Positions 51,801 through 62,440 of a stretch of 64,000 nucleotides of DNA are shown one piece after another. The first letter of the stretch is position 1; each line of letters opens with the position of its first letter. The notes beneath the pieces were generated by a model. That model worked only from the letters and a program-made list of their open reading frames with translations. It was not told the DNA's origin and did not search any database. A program made the translations under genes and the position numbers. The stretch is taken from contig JAMPIT010000258.1 of the NCBI GenBank assembly GCA_026261815.1, positions 14,375,501 through 14,439,500 of the forward strand, in the 5' to 3' direction. This DNA is from Monarcha castaneiventris obscurior (taxonomy: Eukaryota > Chordata > Aves > Passeriformes > Monarchidae).

Positions 51801-54800
51801 GATTGTCTGTAGAGCAATGCCTTTCAGCTTGAAAGAGATTTCAACCTGTATGAGCCTGGATATTTGAAAAAGCATACAAATATATTTAAATATCACAAAA
51901 ATACACAAAAACTGCACAAATCAGAATCCACCATATTAATATGAAAGGACAACTTGAAATAATTAAAAAAATCCCGATGACTTTACCTGTAAAATTCAAG
52001 ATTGAAAAAAGAAGAGTTCAGCTTCAGTTCTGCCTTCTTACCAGTTAGTTCCTTTGGCTTTAAAAGGATACATTCTGGAAAGACAAGAAGAAAATATCAT
52101 AAGAACTTCACATTGAAAGTAGGATTAAACTGAGGTAATCAGTGTGCATAGCAAGTCCTAATCAGGCAAAACATCAATTTTGAGCAAACCTATTCCGAGG
52201 CCCAACTAGTGGGGTCAGAAGCAGGTTTGTGTACTAATTCTTGAGCAGCTAGCAGCCAGAACTCAGCTCTGAGAGGCAGTAAGGGTACCCACCCATGGAA
52301 GGTACTGACCAGCATCCAGAATTCTGTATTTGAACCTCCTGCACAGAGGGGGAAGAAGTGTATTTAAGGAAAAGGAAAACAAAACACCACCTTAGCATCA
52401 ACTACAAAGAGCTCCACACCCTGCTAATGACAGTGGTTGAAGAGAGCCTCTTATAACCACAGCTGTCATTTCTAGACAGGTACTAGAAACCAAGAGGGAA
52501 GTAGGCAGGAAGCATGGTAATGTTCCTGTGATTGACACACAAAACTATTGGTTTTAAGCTTTAGAATTAGAATTTAAGTACTCCACAGCAAGACATTTTA
52601 AGTACAACAGTACTGTACCTGTTTCAGTAGAAACATCTATGTTCAGTGTATCATTGGAAGGAAGCATTGTGCCTCTCTTGTACTGCTGTTTACAGATTTT
52701 TAAACCTGATTCTTCATGTTCATAACCAAGTATCCCCAGGGATATGTTCTTTAAATGCCTGTACTAGTTTAAAAACAAAAACAGAAGTAGAAGTTGAAGA
52801 AAGTCATCTTTATTGCATTAGATGGTAAACTGAAACCTCAAAGTTATGTGTATCAATACAGGTTTTTAAACTTAAAAAACCACTTTACTTTCACACCCAA
52901 TTTACAGACAAGAGGGCTGGCTGGCCGCTAATTAGCAATGATCAGCACCCTGGTGACACAGTGACTGGGAGCCCTGTGCCTACTGGGCTGCCTACAAATG
53001 GTCACCCACGTGTCAGACAGTTGTTAATTAGATGCCTGGCAGAGATTTCAGTGCAGTATTGCTGCTAACCACACACCCCCTGGGACATCTTACATCTTCA
53101 CCTCATGAAGGTGATAGTTTTCACACCACTTGAAACTTGATCACTTCACATGTGATCCAAGTCACAGTTCTTATCAAATCCACGCCAAGATCAAAAGCAA
53201 AGCAGCTCCCTGTGTGGCTACAGAAGAGGGAAGCCACACATTCACTATATAACAGCAACCACTATATAGCACACAGAGCCCGAGCAGCCTCCAAAACTAA
53301 CTTAATCTGCCTGCTTTACACAAGCACAGAAGCAGCTGACAACATGCCTGTGAGGAAGGTACCTTCCTCTTCCACTTACTCCAAAATACAGCACGAGCCA
53401 CCTTCTTCATTTGCAAGATATGCTTGAAAGCAAGGACTAAAAGTGGAAACAAATAAAGCTGTGCCAAACCAAGCAATAACCAAACGTGGATCGGCCACCC
53501 GGAGCAACACCAAGAGCTACATTCCAGGTCCTCTCCTGACTTGCTTTCCACACAGCCTTGGTGCCTACTGGAAGCAAGATGCAGCTTCTGGTCCCTGGAC
53601 TCACCTTCCAGTCCTGCACAAGTGAGGCAAGCCCCCAGGGCACAGCTCTTCTGGTAGCCCTTGGCTCCTCAAAAGCTGAGATCAATGACTAGCTATGAAG
53701 GCAGCTGCCTGCCAGCTCAGTTTCCCAACAGCTAACACTGTCCAAGAGAAGCCAGACAGACCCATGGCCTTTAGGGGAAGAAGGCATAAACATATAGTAA
53801 TTTGTTAGTTTTTATCATTACCTCACCCAGCAAAAGAGCACAGGGCAGCATCCAGCAGTGGTCTGCTCTCAAGAAAGCATTTAGCTTTCTTGGAGGCCTG
53901 AAGTAAATAAACGTGGAAAGTCAGGCAAGGTTTCCTATTCCTTACAAATTTGTTCAGCTGGCCTTGATAAAGATTAGTCCCTTTTCCCCTTCAACATGGA
54001 TTTCTTTATTATGCATCATTCACTGTCATCCTATTTCCCCCTTCCTATGAGCACTATGGCCACTTACCCATTTTGTGAGGCACGACATCCCACCAGTCAC
54101 TACCAACCACACACTCCATGTCCAGAGCTGGAATTGCAACAGAAACTACCACACTTCTATCCAAATCTCTGCCTTGCAGTGCCACTTTGAGTACACAGCT
54201 AAGCTTGGAACAAGTTTAGACTGCCCAGGAGTAAAGCGTGGCCTCTGTACCCTGTCAGAACAATATCTGAACTCAGAGCAAGCGAAGGAAGCCACGTCTG
54301 ACTAAGGCGGGTCAAGTGAGTGGAAACAGCAGTTAGTCACAGCTGCTCATCCCCCCAGGACATCTCCAGATCACTGCATGCAGCAGCTGCTGCCCCATCC
54401 ACGGGTGCTCTCAGGCTCTGCCCTCCTGACAGCTCAGCATGAGGGGCTGGGCTACCCACATGCCACTTTCAAACCACACCATGAAACAGTAAAAGCAAAA
54501 TTCCTGTTTATAAATTTCCAAGCAGCCTCAGACAGAGCAGGCAGCAGAATACCCTGGTCCTACACTCTTCTGCCACAGGGCAGAGCACAAGAGTAACAAC
54601 TTCACACAGCTGCTTCATAACAGAAACTTCAGCTTGAATCCAGTAGCGAAGCAGGTGAAACCTGTGTACTCTTCCAAGTGTAAAAGTATGTTTGGGCTTT
54701 TATTTTTCTGCTCTGTTTGGGGCTTTTTCCCAAAGTGTTAAAATATCCCCAATGGTATATTACACAAAGGCTAAAATTCAATTTTTACAACTCCAGCTTT

Positions 54801-57800
54801 GCTGTGCACAATTACTATTTTCTGTAATGTCATATCCTTCCACTTCACCCACCCAATCATGCATTTCAAAAACACAAAACAAAACACCAAACGCCACATG
54901 TTCTAGCTGCCCATCTCAAAATTAAAAAAAAAAAAAGAAAAAAAAGCTTTCCTTTAGCTTAGGAGTCATCTAAATTGGCTCTTCCCACAAGGCACCCTCT
55001 AAAGACAGACAACAAGTAGTCATAATGTTCACCTGAAGGCATGCTTTCTGAATTCTTATATGTGATATAAAAGTCTCAGAAACTCCACAGGACACTAAAG
55101 AATTCATATTTCACACTTTAAATCTCCTTAAAGGACACGATTTATACCACACAGACATTTCATGAAGAGAGCTTTTCCTGATGCCTGGCTCATTCTTGAG
55201 GATATAAAGCTATTATTTCTCTACTGTCTTGTATCTGGAATTCACCTCAGCCTTAGTGCCTACAAAAGAAGGAAAGTGAAACAAAGCAAGCAAGGAAGAA
55301 AAAAAAAAGAAAGCACAGTTTATTGCAGAAACAGCAGCAATATTGAGAGTTCAAAGAAAGATTGAGAAGACTACTTCACCATTCATTTAAAATGCCAGGA
55401 ATGAGAGTCTTGGGTGCTGTCCAGCACATTTGATCTGCTGGTGGCTCTGCTGCAGCCTACAGAGAGGACAGGAGAGCAGCAAGCCCCCACGAGTGGGTGT
55501 TTGAGGATGAGGTTTGGCCCTTTGCAGCCCTGCAACTCCCAGGTGCTGCTGGGGACAGCTGCTGGGGCAACGCTGCCTTAATCCAAGTGCCAGAGCTCAC
55601 GTGCCAAGGCCAGTAAAAATGAAAGGTGGTTTAAAGCCAGTTTTTACTCACCCAGTGTTAATCATTTCTGGGCTTATAATCATTCCCAACACAAGAGACA
55701 TTTCATATTCCAGAGTCTTTCATCTCATGACTTCCAAATGTAATAGCGTTAAATACAAAAACATTTACTGAATTTTCATCCTAGATTTATTCACTTTTCC
55801 CTGAAAATTGTAAAGGGACTATTCTTTAAAATACCATCCCTAACCAGGGTAAATGCCCCTACATTCCTGAAGTACCATATTCCCCATTTTGAGGCCTCCA
55901 GCACCCACTACAAAGCTGGAATTCAGGAGACCTGTAAGGACAATTTTTTTAATACCATGCATAGGTATATTCAGGCCCATAGGTATTCTAAGTAAAACCT
56001 AAACCAAAGTTCCAGTTCATGCAAGATGACCAATTTTCAAATTTTCTGGATTTTGGTATCAAGAACTACCTGAGTAAGATTCTGGTTTGGATTCACCTCC
56101 AAGAGACAAAAATTCAGCTACAACACAAACTTCAGGATACCCCACCTACACTGATTTAGTGAAATACCAAACTGAAATCCAAGAACAGAAACAGAAAACC
56201 AGAAACTTTGCAGAAGTTTATATCCATAGCTTCAGCTTTGACACAATTATAAACACACACTCACACTTACCTGATTAATAACATAAAAAATGCTATCATA
56301 AGCATCCTGTTGTGTATATATACTGCAGCTGTAGTCATCTTCATCAGTTCCAGAATAGCCTTTCAGGAAGAGGTGTTTAAAAGCAACTGTGTTTTCCTCT
56401 TTGAATGAGACCACCAGCTGGTTACTCAAACCAAAAAAAACAAGCTGACAAGAGAAAAAAAGAAACACATTTGAACTTTGAACAGTAGTCGAGCAGCAGC
56501 ATTTTGGAAACAGCTTTCAGTTACAGTAAATACAAAACACACAGGTGCCCATTGCTGTAACTCTGCTATGAGAGGAGCAGAGAACCTGTTAACTAATGGC
56601 TTAAGACTACCAAGGCCAAGGTTATCACATGCAGGGTGAGAGAAACAGAAATCAAAGTGCAGCACTGAACAGACAGCTACATCATGTGCACCTTTTACCT
56701 ATCATGGACCAACTACTCTAACTGGAACTTACAAAACCTTTGTGGAGGATGCAAATGGCAGACAAGCCAACTTAACAGCACAACCTGCTACCCCTGAAAT
56801 GCTCTGCTTTGCTATGGACAAATTCCTGCACCTTTCCTACCTCTGGCATGGCACAGGACTAGAGCAAACCTATATGGGACCCTACAGGAATAAAAAGCAT
56901 CACCTGCCTGAGCCAGGCTCTGCTTAAGGAGGCTGTAACAGGAAGGAACAGCAGACAGCAGAGTTACTAGTGAAGACTTGTGTTCCCCTGCCATATGAAT
57001 GTTCCCATTCCCACCACTACCACTAAGGAAAACATAAACAGAGCCTAGAAACTGATTGGTTTTTCAGCTAGAGCTTCTTCAAAGGCACAGTAGCAGGAGG
57101 ACATCCCCAAGCCCCAGCTATAGGCCTGACACCTGAGCAAAACCAAGGGCTGACAAGAAAAGTCTCAAGGAGCAGTCCAGAGAATCTTGTGGCCTTTGAA
57201 AAGCAAGCAGCAGAGCACCCCTTCTGCTCACAAAGGATAATGGGAGACTGGGGCGGCAGACAGAAAAATTACAGGTTCAGTGATACCCCCAAGAACTGAA
57301 GTCAGTAGGTTAGGACAGATGCAGTACTGAACCTTTTCAGAGACATGTGAGGTTGTATTTCGTATCATCATTCACATATAAAGTTTACTGTCCTCTCTTT
57401 GAAGGAAGAGGAACAACCCACATACAAGGTGCAGCTGTCAGTAAAGAAAGCCAGGAAAACCCTTCCTTTCAGCTTACACTGTGCTCACACTGCCCACCGC
57501 CTCCTTACCCCACACACTTTAATACAACCCCTGTTGCCATTGGCTCTATCTCTACAGGTCACAATTGTGTCACCACCAGTGTAAATCACGGATTTTAGTA
57601 GCTTTGCCTAGACAGACCAACCACTGCATCCTAGTCCCACCTGCAGAGTGAGGCCTGTCAGGATTTGGGCACAGCACAGCAGCAGCCAGACCCCAGCCAG
57701 GTGGGGCCACAGTGCCTGCCATAGTCAATTAAACACAGGCACACGTAAGCTGGGGGTGTGCTTCATTTCATTCAGAGCAGGCAGCTCAAACACAAACCAG

Positions 57801-60800
57801 GGATCCCACAACTCAGCACGTATATTCAGCTGTTCTTGCAAACTGTCAGATGTCAGAGTCTTGCATTTCAAAAGTTCAGAAAAAGTAATTTCTACCTGTG
57901 TCCCATTTTGCTTCCCTCCACGTGCAGTCCCTATTAGAGGACTGTAAAATAACCAACTGCACTGTGATAGCAGTGCAGTTTTAAAACACCCTCTTCTTTG
58001 CCTCCACATAGTGTCTCAAACAATACCCGACTTTTCAAATGCATTATTTGATGGAAGCAAGGGGCACATCCAATTCCTGCAGCCCGGTCATCCCATCATC
58101 ATCAGAAACCATATCATATTCACACTGAACATCTACATTTCAATTTTCTGATTGGATATCAGGAAATAACACTTTTGAAACAGTCCAGTGAAACTGTAAC
58201 CTAAGAATGTAACAGGAAGTAGTACTGTGATGACAAGCCTGAAGACAGTGCTGAATTTAGTGGGAAGAGTAATCTGCTTTAAAGTATTACGTCAAAAATG
58301 GCAAAATACCTGGTCAAACACTGCCCCAAAATCTCCAGAAAGCTTTTGTAATTTATGTTATTCTTCCCCCTTGAAACACCTTTCATAGTATTTCTTCTTT
58401 ATGGACTGAAGTGGGAAGTTCAAGCCAGTAACAAATATCCAGAGATGGCGAAGGCCCAGAAGCACAGACCTGCTTCTCTTGCACATCATTGCTGCACTAA
58501 GAGTGAAAAAAAAGGATTACCTGTGTAGTAACCATAAGGATCTTCAAAATCTGCAAAGCCAGTTTCCATGGTATCTGACGTCTTGCTCTGTATTTTTCAC
58601 ATGGGTTCATGAAGTAAAATTTCAAATCCTCTTTCAAAGCCGTCTCTTTTAGATCTAAATCTGACTGAGTCATCATATTTCTGTCATAAATAACATATTA
58701 ATTAGAAACCAACAGAATGCTTTGGCAGACAATTTCCTCATTGCAGTTTCACCTCAGATCACCACATGACATGAAAGGACCAAAATAGTTTTGGGGTTAT
58801 TTTACCAAAATGCAAAAATACTTCCCCTTGATCACATCATTAAAAATCATTCCAACACATCTGATCATTAAAACACACCATTTAAACAAACAATTAACAG
58901 GCATTAAATAAGAGGGTCTGTAACAGAAAGAAATGTAGACTTGCTATTACTTGCTTAAAAATCCATTTGAAACAAAGGGGGACCACTGTTAACACATTTG
59001 TCTGAATAACCCACATTCTACCAGGAGAAAAAGCCAAAACAAACAACACTACACACACTTCTGTTATGAGCATGCAGCTTTAAGGGCTAAATTCATAGGC
59101 ATTTATTTATTTAAATACCTGGGCATGTAAAATCAGAGGACTAAGCACAGAGGACTGTTGTTGTAGGTATCCTAAATCACCTCACATTTCTCCTTCTCAG
59201 CTGAATGGGACATTGAAAAAACTTTCCCCATCTAATCATTTTGACCCTGTTTTCCAGTGCCATAAATTTTCAGAACTTTCCTACTTCAAGCACAGTTCAG
59301 AACCAAACTTGTAATTTTTTCCCTCTCTTTACATGTGCAGCAGCTTGAACCTGAGTTGATGGACAGACTTAACCACGACAACATGTTAAAAGGATCACAC
59401 CTGATACTGGCTGATTATCAGTCCCATTTACCAATATCAGGAATATTATTCCTGATATTGATGAATTTTATAAAGGATAACATTTTGTCTGAGGCTTAAA
59501 ACCAAAAGCATTGATTCCAAGTTATCAGATACGTGGAATACTTTTTCATTTTTACTTATTGTGTCCTCATGTGTTCAAAGTGCACAGGTATTTAAGCTCA
59601 GACTGTAGATCACAAAGCACATTTGATTTTCTAGAACCAGCTGTCCACAAGAAGAGAAATTTCAGTTAAAAAAGCACAGTAAAGCTGACACTGCGGTGTT
59701 TCCTCAGAAGAGGAAGTGAAAACAACAAAAAATATCTTTTAGTGATAAAAGCTCAAAAGTTACCTTTCCTACAAAGCCTTAAATCAATCTTTCATGAACA
59801 TGATGAGAGGCAGGATGATTTTGGTTTTTGAAGCAGGAAAAGCATGGGAAGTTTCCAAGAAAAATAAACTGCGGACAGCATCTCTATTTAAAATTATAAT
59901 AAAAACATACTGGACTAACTTTAGTAATATCTAAGACACAAAAACTTTGGAAAATGCAAACACACCCGACAGAAGAGCATGTGATAATTATAGCTGTGAG
60001 CATCGATTAAGGGAACAGGTACATACATACTTCAGTCCTGCACTGACACCCAAAGACATCACTGCTCCTGTACCAGCGTCTCTTCAACAGGCAGCAGCAT
60101 TTGTGTGGGCACACAGTGAACAAGAGCTAACCCAGAGTGAAAGTGGTAGGAGGAGGTGAGAAAGAAAGAGGAAACAAAACAGGCTTAAGCTAAGGCAGGT
60201 CAAATTTTAAAGCATGAAGGTATGACATAAGAACCACGCCAAGATTTCAGCAAAATCCTCCCCTAAGCTTCCTGTAAAAGCGTATCAGAAGTGACAACTC
60301 TTTAAAAACAAAAAGAAAAATAAAACCACAAACAACTCCAAACCAAACAAAATCAAACAGCAAACTTTATAACAAACACTATTTTTTTGATATTCAAATA
60401 AATACCATGACAGACATAATAGTTTACTCAAAAGTTGTGTGTCAAGACCTTACAGCTATTCCAAAAACTTTATGTTGACTAATAACAACACTTCCACATT
60501 TACACAACTCTCACTTACGGCTAAGGATTATTTTCATCGATGTCTTTAGCGCCCTTTATTAATTAACTGTGGAAACTATGAGCAGGAAATTCCACCAAAG
60601 AAAGCAACACATATTTTCAGCTTAAGAGGAAGATCCAAGATGCAAGCCTGCATCACTGTTGGACTTTGTCTTGCAATAAAAAACAGGTATTTGCTGGTGT
60701 AGTATTTAAGAAATAATTCATTTCTTAAACAGGTGAAACAGGTAACAGGGTAACAGGTGAAATACATCAACTGTTTTTCAATTCATTAATTTCTAGGATA

Positions 60801-62088
60801 GATTAAAAATTACATCTAAATAGACCACATTAAATCTGCAGAACTAGAACCTTCAACCAAAGCATAAAAGAAGTTTAAAAGCTCCAAGAGATTGACAGTG
60901 ACTTACCATATTTAAAACAAACCATCTAGTTCTGCCATATGGTTATTAGCCTAATAATCCAAAACTAATTGAAACAAAGCACCCAGCTCAAGACAGAGCA
61001 ATGAAACAATAAATTCCAACACACCAGTGTAATTTACACCACTCAGAAGGTTTCCATAGTATGTTTTGTGAAGCACTGACACAACCAAGTTTTTTGTGAA
61101 TGAAGACTAACTGTACTATGCATGCTCAGGTGCACATCCAGGTGTCATGTGTCTATCTCATACACAATAACTGTTACTAACTCAATGCTGTAGCTGGTAG
61201 GACTGTCTGTTGTTCGCCTGTTTTGCAGAGAGGCATTTTAGAGCTCAACATTCCACTCAAGAAAGCGGCTTCAACAGTAAGGACTACAACTTACAGCTAC
61301 CTACTTATGAAATACACTTGTAATACTTAGCTCTTCACCCATCAGAAAAAGCACCACTGAATCAAGTGGCTAAAATGCGCTTAGTAAGTGAGCACAGTCA
61401 CTTACTTTTTCTTTAATGAGTAACTCACTACTGTAGGGACACTAACTGCCCATCAGAGCTCCGTATCAGCAACATTTATCTACTTGAGCTCTGTAGCTTG
61501 AAGACGTTTTAACGAGATTGACAGGGTGCTAAGGGGGCAAGAAGGAGAAAAAAAATGGGGGAAAAGAAAAAAATCATTGAGCTGAGTTCTACATATCAGC
61601 CTGGGCAACCCAGCTGCACCTTCCCGATCTCTACTGAGCTCAGCACTCTGCCAGAGGACGGCATCGCCTCGCACTTGTCAGAAACGGAGGGAAAAGCCCT
61701 CCCGTGCGGAGTTCCCACCGTCACCGCCCGCTCGGCTGCCACAGCCCCTCCGCGCTCCGCTCCCCTCCAGCGGGCAGGACCTACCTGTGCAGCAGCCCGA
61801 GCCTCGGGCGTGCCGCGGCACCTGTGCCCGCTCTCGGCGGCGGGAGCGCCCTGTCCGTGCCCCCGGAGCTACCGCGGCCGCCGGGATGGGCTCGGCCCGT
61901 GCCCTGACCGTGCCCCCGGTGCTACCGCGGCCGCCGGGATGGGCTCTGCCCGCGCCCGCCCGCAGCCGCCGGCGCAGGAGCGCCCTGACCCCGCTGACCC
62001 CAGGGTCCGGCGCCGCGCCCACCCCGGCCCGCTTGGCTCACCCGCTGGCGGCCCGCCCGCCGGGCAGCGACTTGAGGGGGATCTCCAT
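42763..62088 (-). CDS. MCOLN2: MCOLN2 (mucolipin-2, TRPML2), 13 coding exons
   Basis: Cation channel of endolysosomal membranes, gated by PI(3,5)P2, permeable to Ca2+ and other cations and active as a tetramer. I assembled exons 62,088-62,042, 58,680-58,521, 56,444-56,271, 52,763-52,619, 52,074-51,987, 51,855-51,759, 51,323-51,224, 49,768-49,653, 48,557-48,408, 47,056-46,955, 46,804-46,682, 44,234-44,028 and 42,894-42,763. Codon phase holds across every junction and gives 546 residues (human 566). The order is: basic N-terminal segment (about 37-60), TM1 (about 57-77), large luminal domain with NIS, NDT and NSS sequons, TM2-TM5, pore loop with filter NGDD (450-453), TM6, and a cytosolic tail with Cys537-539. 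[11 protein letters not shown] and [12 protein letters not shown] match MCOLN2 over MCOLN1 and MCOLN3. It sits upstream of LPAR3 in the same orientation, as in mammals. The N-terminus and extreme C-terminus are the least certain parts. Confidence 0.96.
44028..44234 (-). CDS. MCOLN2: MCOLN2 exon 12 (pore loop and TM6)
   Basis: Acceptor TTTCCTAG, donor ATAAAG|GTAAAG, 69 codons, phase 0. It encodes [14 protein letters not shown] with the selectivity filter NGDD, then [18 protein letters not shown] and the TM6 run [17 protein letters not shown]. This is the most conserved mucolipin region and the strongest evidence for the family. Confidence 0.98.
46682..46804 (-). CDS. MCOLN2: MCOLN2 exon 11 (TM5)
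   Basis: Acceptor CTTGTAG, 41 codons, phase 0. It encodes [19 protein letters not shown] and the TM5 block [20 protein letters not shown]. The donor is weak (AAAAG|GTACAT, with non-consensus +4 to +6), although the exon end is fixed by protein alignment. Confidence 0.97.
46955..47056 (-). CDS. MCOLN2: MCOLN2 exon 10 (TM4)
   Basis: Acceptor TCCCTCAG, donor TACAAT|GTAAGG, 34 codons, phase 0. It encodes [18 protein letters not shown] and [16 protein letters not shown], matching mucolipin TM4. Confidence 0.97.
48408..48557 (-). CDS. MCOLN2: MCOLN2 exon 9 (TM2-TM3 linker and TM3)
   Basis: Acceptor GTCAATAG, donor GCCAAG|GTAAGA, 50 codons, phase 0. It encodes [15 protein letters not shown], then [15 protein letters not shown] and [13 protein letters not shown]. 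The length equals the human exon. Confidence 0.97.
49653..49768 (-). CDS. MCOLN2: MCOLN2 exon 8 (TM2)
   Basis: Acceptor CTTTACAG, donor CAGAAG|GTAGGC, 116 bases, phase 1 to 0. It encodes [15 protein letters not shown] and the hydrophobic TM2 run ending [17 protein letters not shown]. Confidence 0.96.
50788..50841. repeat. A/C-rich low-complexity tract
   Basis: A-runs interspersed with CCC (AAAAAAACCC, AAAACCCAACCC). It is in MCOLN2 intron 7 and is the reverse-complement style of the G/T-rich tracts elsewhere in the window. Confidence 0.8.
51224..51323 (-). CDS. MCOLN2: MCOLN2 exon 7 (end of luminal domain)
   Basis: Acceptor TTTTCAG, donor CCTG|GTAAGT, 100 bases, phase 0 to 1. It encodes [13 protein letters not shown] and [10 protein letters not shown], matching the conserved mucolipin block before TM2. 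Confidence 0.97.
51759..51855 (-). CDS. MCOLN2: MCOLN2 exon 6 (luminal domain)
   Basis: Acceptor ATATCCAG, donor ATACT|GTAAGT, 97 bases. It encodes [19 protein letters not shown] and [13 protein letters not shown], including the conserved ELPDCY motif with a luminal disulfide Cys. Leaves phase 0. Confidence 0.97.
51987..52074 (-). CDS. MCOLN2: MCOLN2 exon 5 (luminal domain)
   Basis: Acceptor CTTTCCAG, donor ACAG|GTAAAG, 88 bases, entering phase 1 and leaving phase 2. It encodes [14 protein letters not shown] and [10 protein letters not shown]. The last part matches human NSSFFRLEFYR, including the glycosylation sequon. Confidence 0.95.
52619..52763 (-). CDS. MCOLN2: MCOLN2 exon 4 (luminal domain)
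   Basis: Acceptor TTTAAACTAG followed by TAC AGG CAT, aligning YRHLKNIS with human YHQLKDIT. Donor ACAG|GTACAG, phase 1. It contains a conserved Cys (KICKQQY), LNID, and NIS and NDT sequons. It is a few residues shorter than the human exon around the YEHEESG turn. Confidence 0.93.
52764..56270 (-). other. MCOLN2 intron 3
   Basis: A 3.5 kb intron with an A-rich run near 54,922-54,945. No exon or mobile element is recognised. Confidence 0.8.
56271..56444 (-). CDS. MCOLN2: MCOLN2 exon 3 (end of TM1, start of luminal domain)
   Basis: Acceptor TTGTCAG, donor ATCAG|GTAAGT. Exactly 58 codons, the same length as the human exon, phase 0 on both sides. It contains [11 protein letters not shown], the strongly conserved [20 protein letters not shown] and the start of the luminal domain. 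Confidence 0.98.
56445..58520 (-). other. MCOLN2 intron 2
   Basis: A 2.1 kb intron with unremarkable sequence. I see no exon, repeat family or RNA gene. Confidence 0.8.
58521..58680 (-). CDS. MCOLN2: MCOLN2 exon 2 (N-terminal cytosolic segment and start of TM1)
   Basis: Acceptor TTATGACAG, donor CACAG|GTAATC. It encodes residues 16-69, with the conserved block [15 protein letters not shown] followed by [10 protein letters not shown] and the first half of TM1. The basic cluster corresponds to the phosphoinositide-binding region of mucolipins (family knowledge). It ends in phase 0. Confidence 0.95.
58681..62041 (-). other. MCOLN2 intron 1
   Basis: A 3.4 kb intron. Its first part, inside the CpG island, holds a 53-bp tandem duplication. 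The rest is A+T-rich and contains a perfect 29-bp palindrome at 59,432-59,460 and an A/C-rich tract at 60,305-60,370. No exon recognised. Confidence 0.8.
61855..61960. repeat. 53-bp imperfect tandem duplication in the MCOLN2 CpG island
   Basis: Two adjacent copies beginning CCGTGCCCCCGG, at 61,855 and 61,908, each carry CTACCGCGGCCGCCGGGATG and differ at a few positions. They lie just inside intron 1 of MCOLN2, within 200 bases of exon 1. Confidence 0.85.
62042..62088 (-). CDS. MCOLN2: MCOLN2 coding exon 1 (residues 1-15)
   Basis: ATG at 62,088-62,086 followed by a short leader ([11 protein letters not shown]...) to a consensus donor, GG|GTGAGC, at 62,041. Two bases of the last codon remain, and they join exon 2 in frame as Gly-Asn-Met-Met. 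No ATG in the same frame was seen further upstream in the island. The peptide does not resemble the human N-terminus, which varies among mucolipins. An alternative start at either Met of exon 2 (residues 18-19) is possible. Confidence 0.75.
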
Positions 62089-62211
62089 GGGCCGCGGGGC
62101 TCGGCCGCTGCCCGAACGGGGCAGGACTCCGGCAGAGCGACCCAAACCCCGCAGCCTGCCCCGCCGGCCGCGCCGCCTTTATGGGCCCTGCGGAGGAGGG
62201 CGCCCGCCGCC

Positions 62212-62217
62212 CACGTG
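62212..62217. promoter_or_regulatory. CACGTG E-box upstream of MCOLN2
   Basis: A palindromic CACGTG about 125 bases upstream of the MCOLN2 ATG. This is the core bound by MiT/TFE factors in lysosomal (CLEAR) promoters, but also by MYC/USF. The flanks (CC and CC) do not match the full GTCACGTGAC consensus. Confidence 0.35.
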
Positions 62218-62321
62218 CCCTGCCCGGCCCGGGTCCGGCTGCGGGTCCGGCTCCCGCTGCCCCGTGCGCGGGCTCTTGCTGCCAGAGTACGGCTCGGTGC
62301 TCTCGGGCACATGGTGTGACT

Positions 62322-62387
62322 CTTGGGGATGTCCCGTGCGGGGCTGGTGGGACACTTGGGGATGTCCGGTGCAGGGCTGAGAGCTGG
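62322..62387. repeat. 33-bp tandem duplication beside the CR1 fragment
   Basis: CTTGGGGATGTCC begins at 62,322 and again at 62,355, each followed by a similar GTGCGGGGCTG / GTGCAGGGCTG. The second copy runs into the CR1 3' end. Confidence 0.75.
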
Positions 62388-62440
62388 ACTGGATGATCCT
62401 TGTGGGTCCCCTCCAACTCAGCACAATCTCTGATTATCTG
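62376..62440 (+). mobile_element. CR1 LINE 3'-end fragment
   Basis: The stretch GGACTGGATGATCCTTGTGG then GTCCCCTCCAACTCAG matches the conserved 3' end of avian CR1 retroposons. The terminal ATTCTATG-type repeats are decayed to ATCTCTGATTATCTG. No coding part of the LINE is attached. CR1 copies are typically 5'-truncated. Confidence 0.85.

Larger units (their letters stand above)
42895..51986 (-). other. MCOLN2 introns 5-12
   Basis: The introns between exons 5 and 13 contain only low-complexity features: A/C-rich runs at 47,855-47,880 and 50,788-50,841, a short CA repeat at 46,621-46,632 and a TG/TATG run at 46,876-46,902. No RNA gene or transposon is recognised. Confidence 0.7.
61690..62290. 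promoter_or_regulatory. CpG island, MCOLN2 promoter and first exon
   Basis: About 600 bases of dense CpG covering the first coding exon, the start of intron 1 and the presumed promoter. On the minus strand a TATA-like CCCATAAAGG lies at 62,185-62,176, about 90 bases before the ATG. A CACGTG E-box lies at 62,212-62,217. Long open frames here in several frames are composition effects. Confidence 0.8.

Noticed and set aside
61555..62319. 254-codon plus-strand frame across the MCOLN2 CpG island
   Set aside because: Composition-driven frame antisense to MCOLN2 exon 1, made of Pro/Arg/Ala with the 53-bp duplication inside. No family resemblance.
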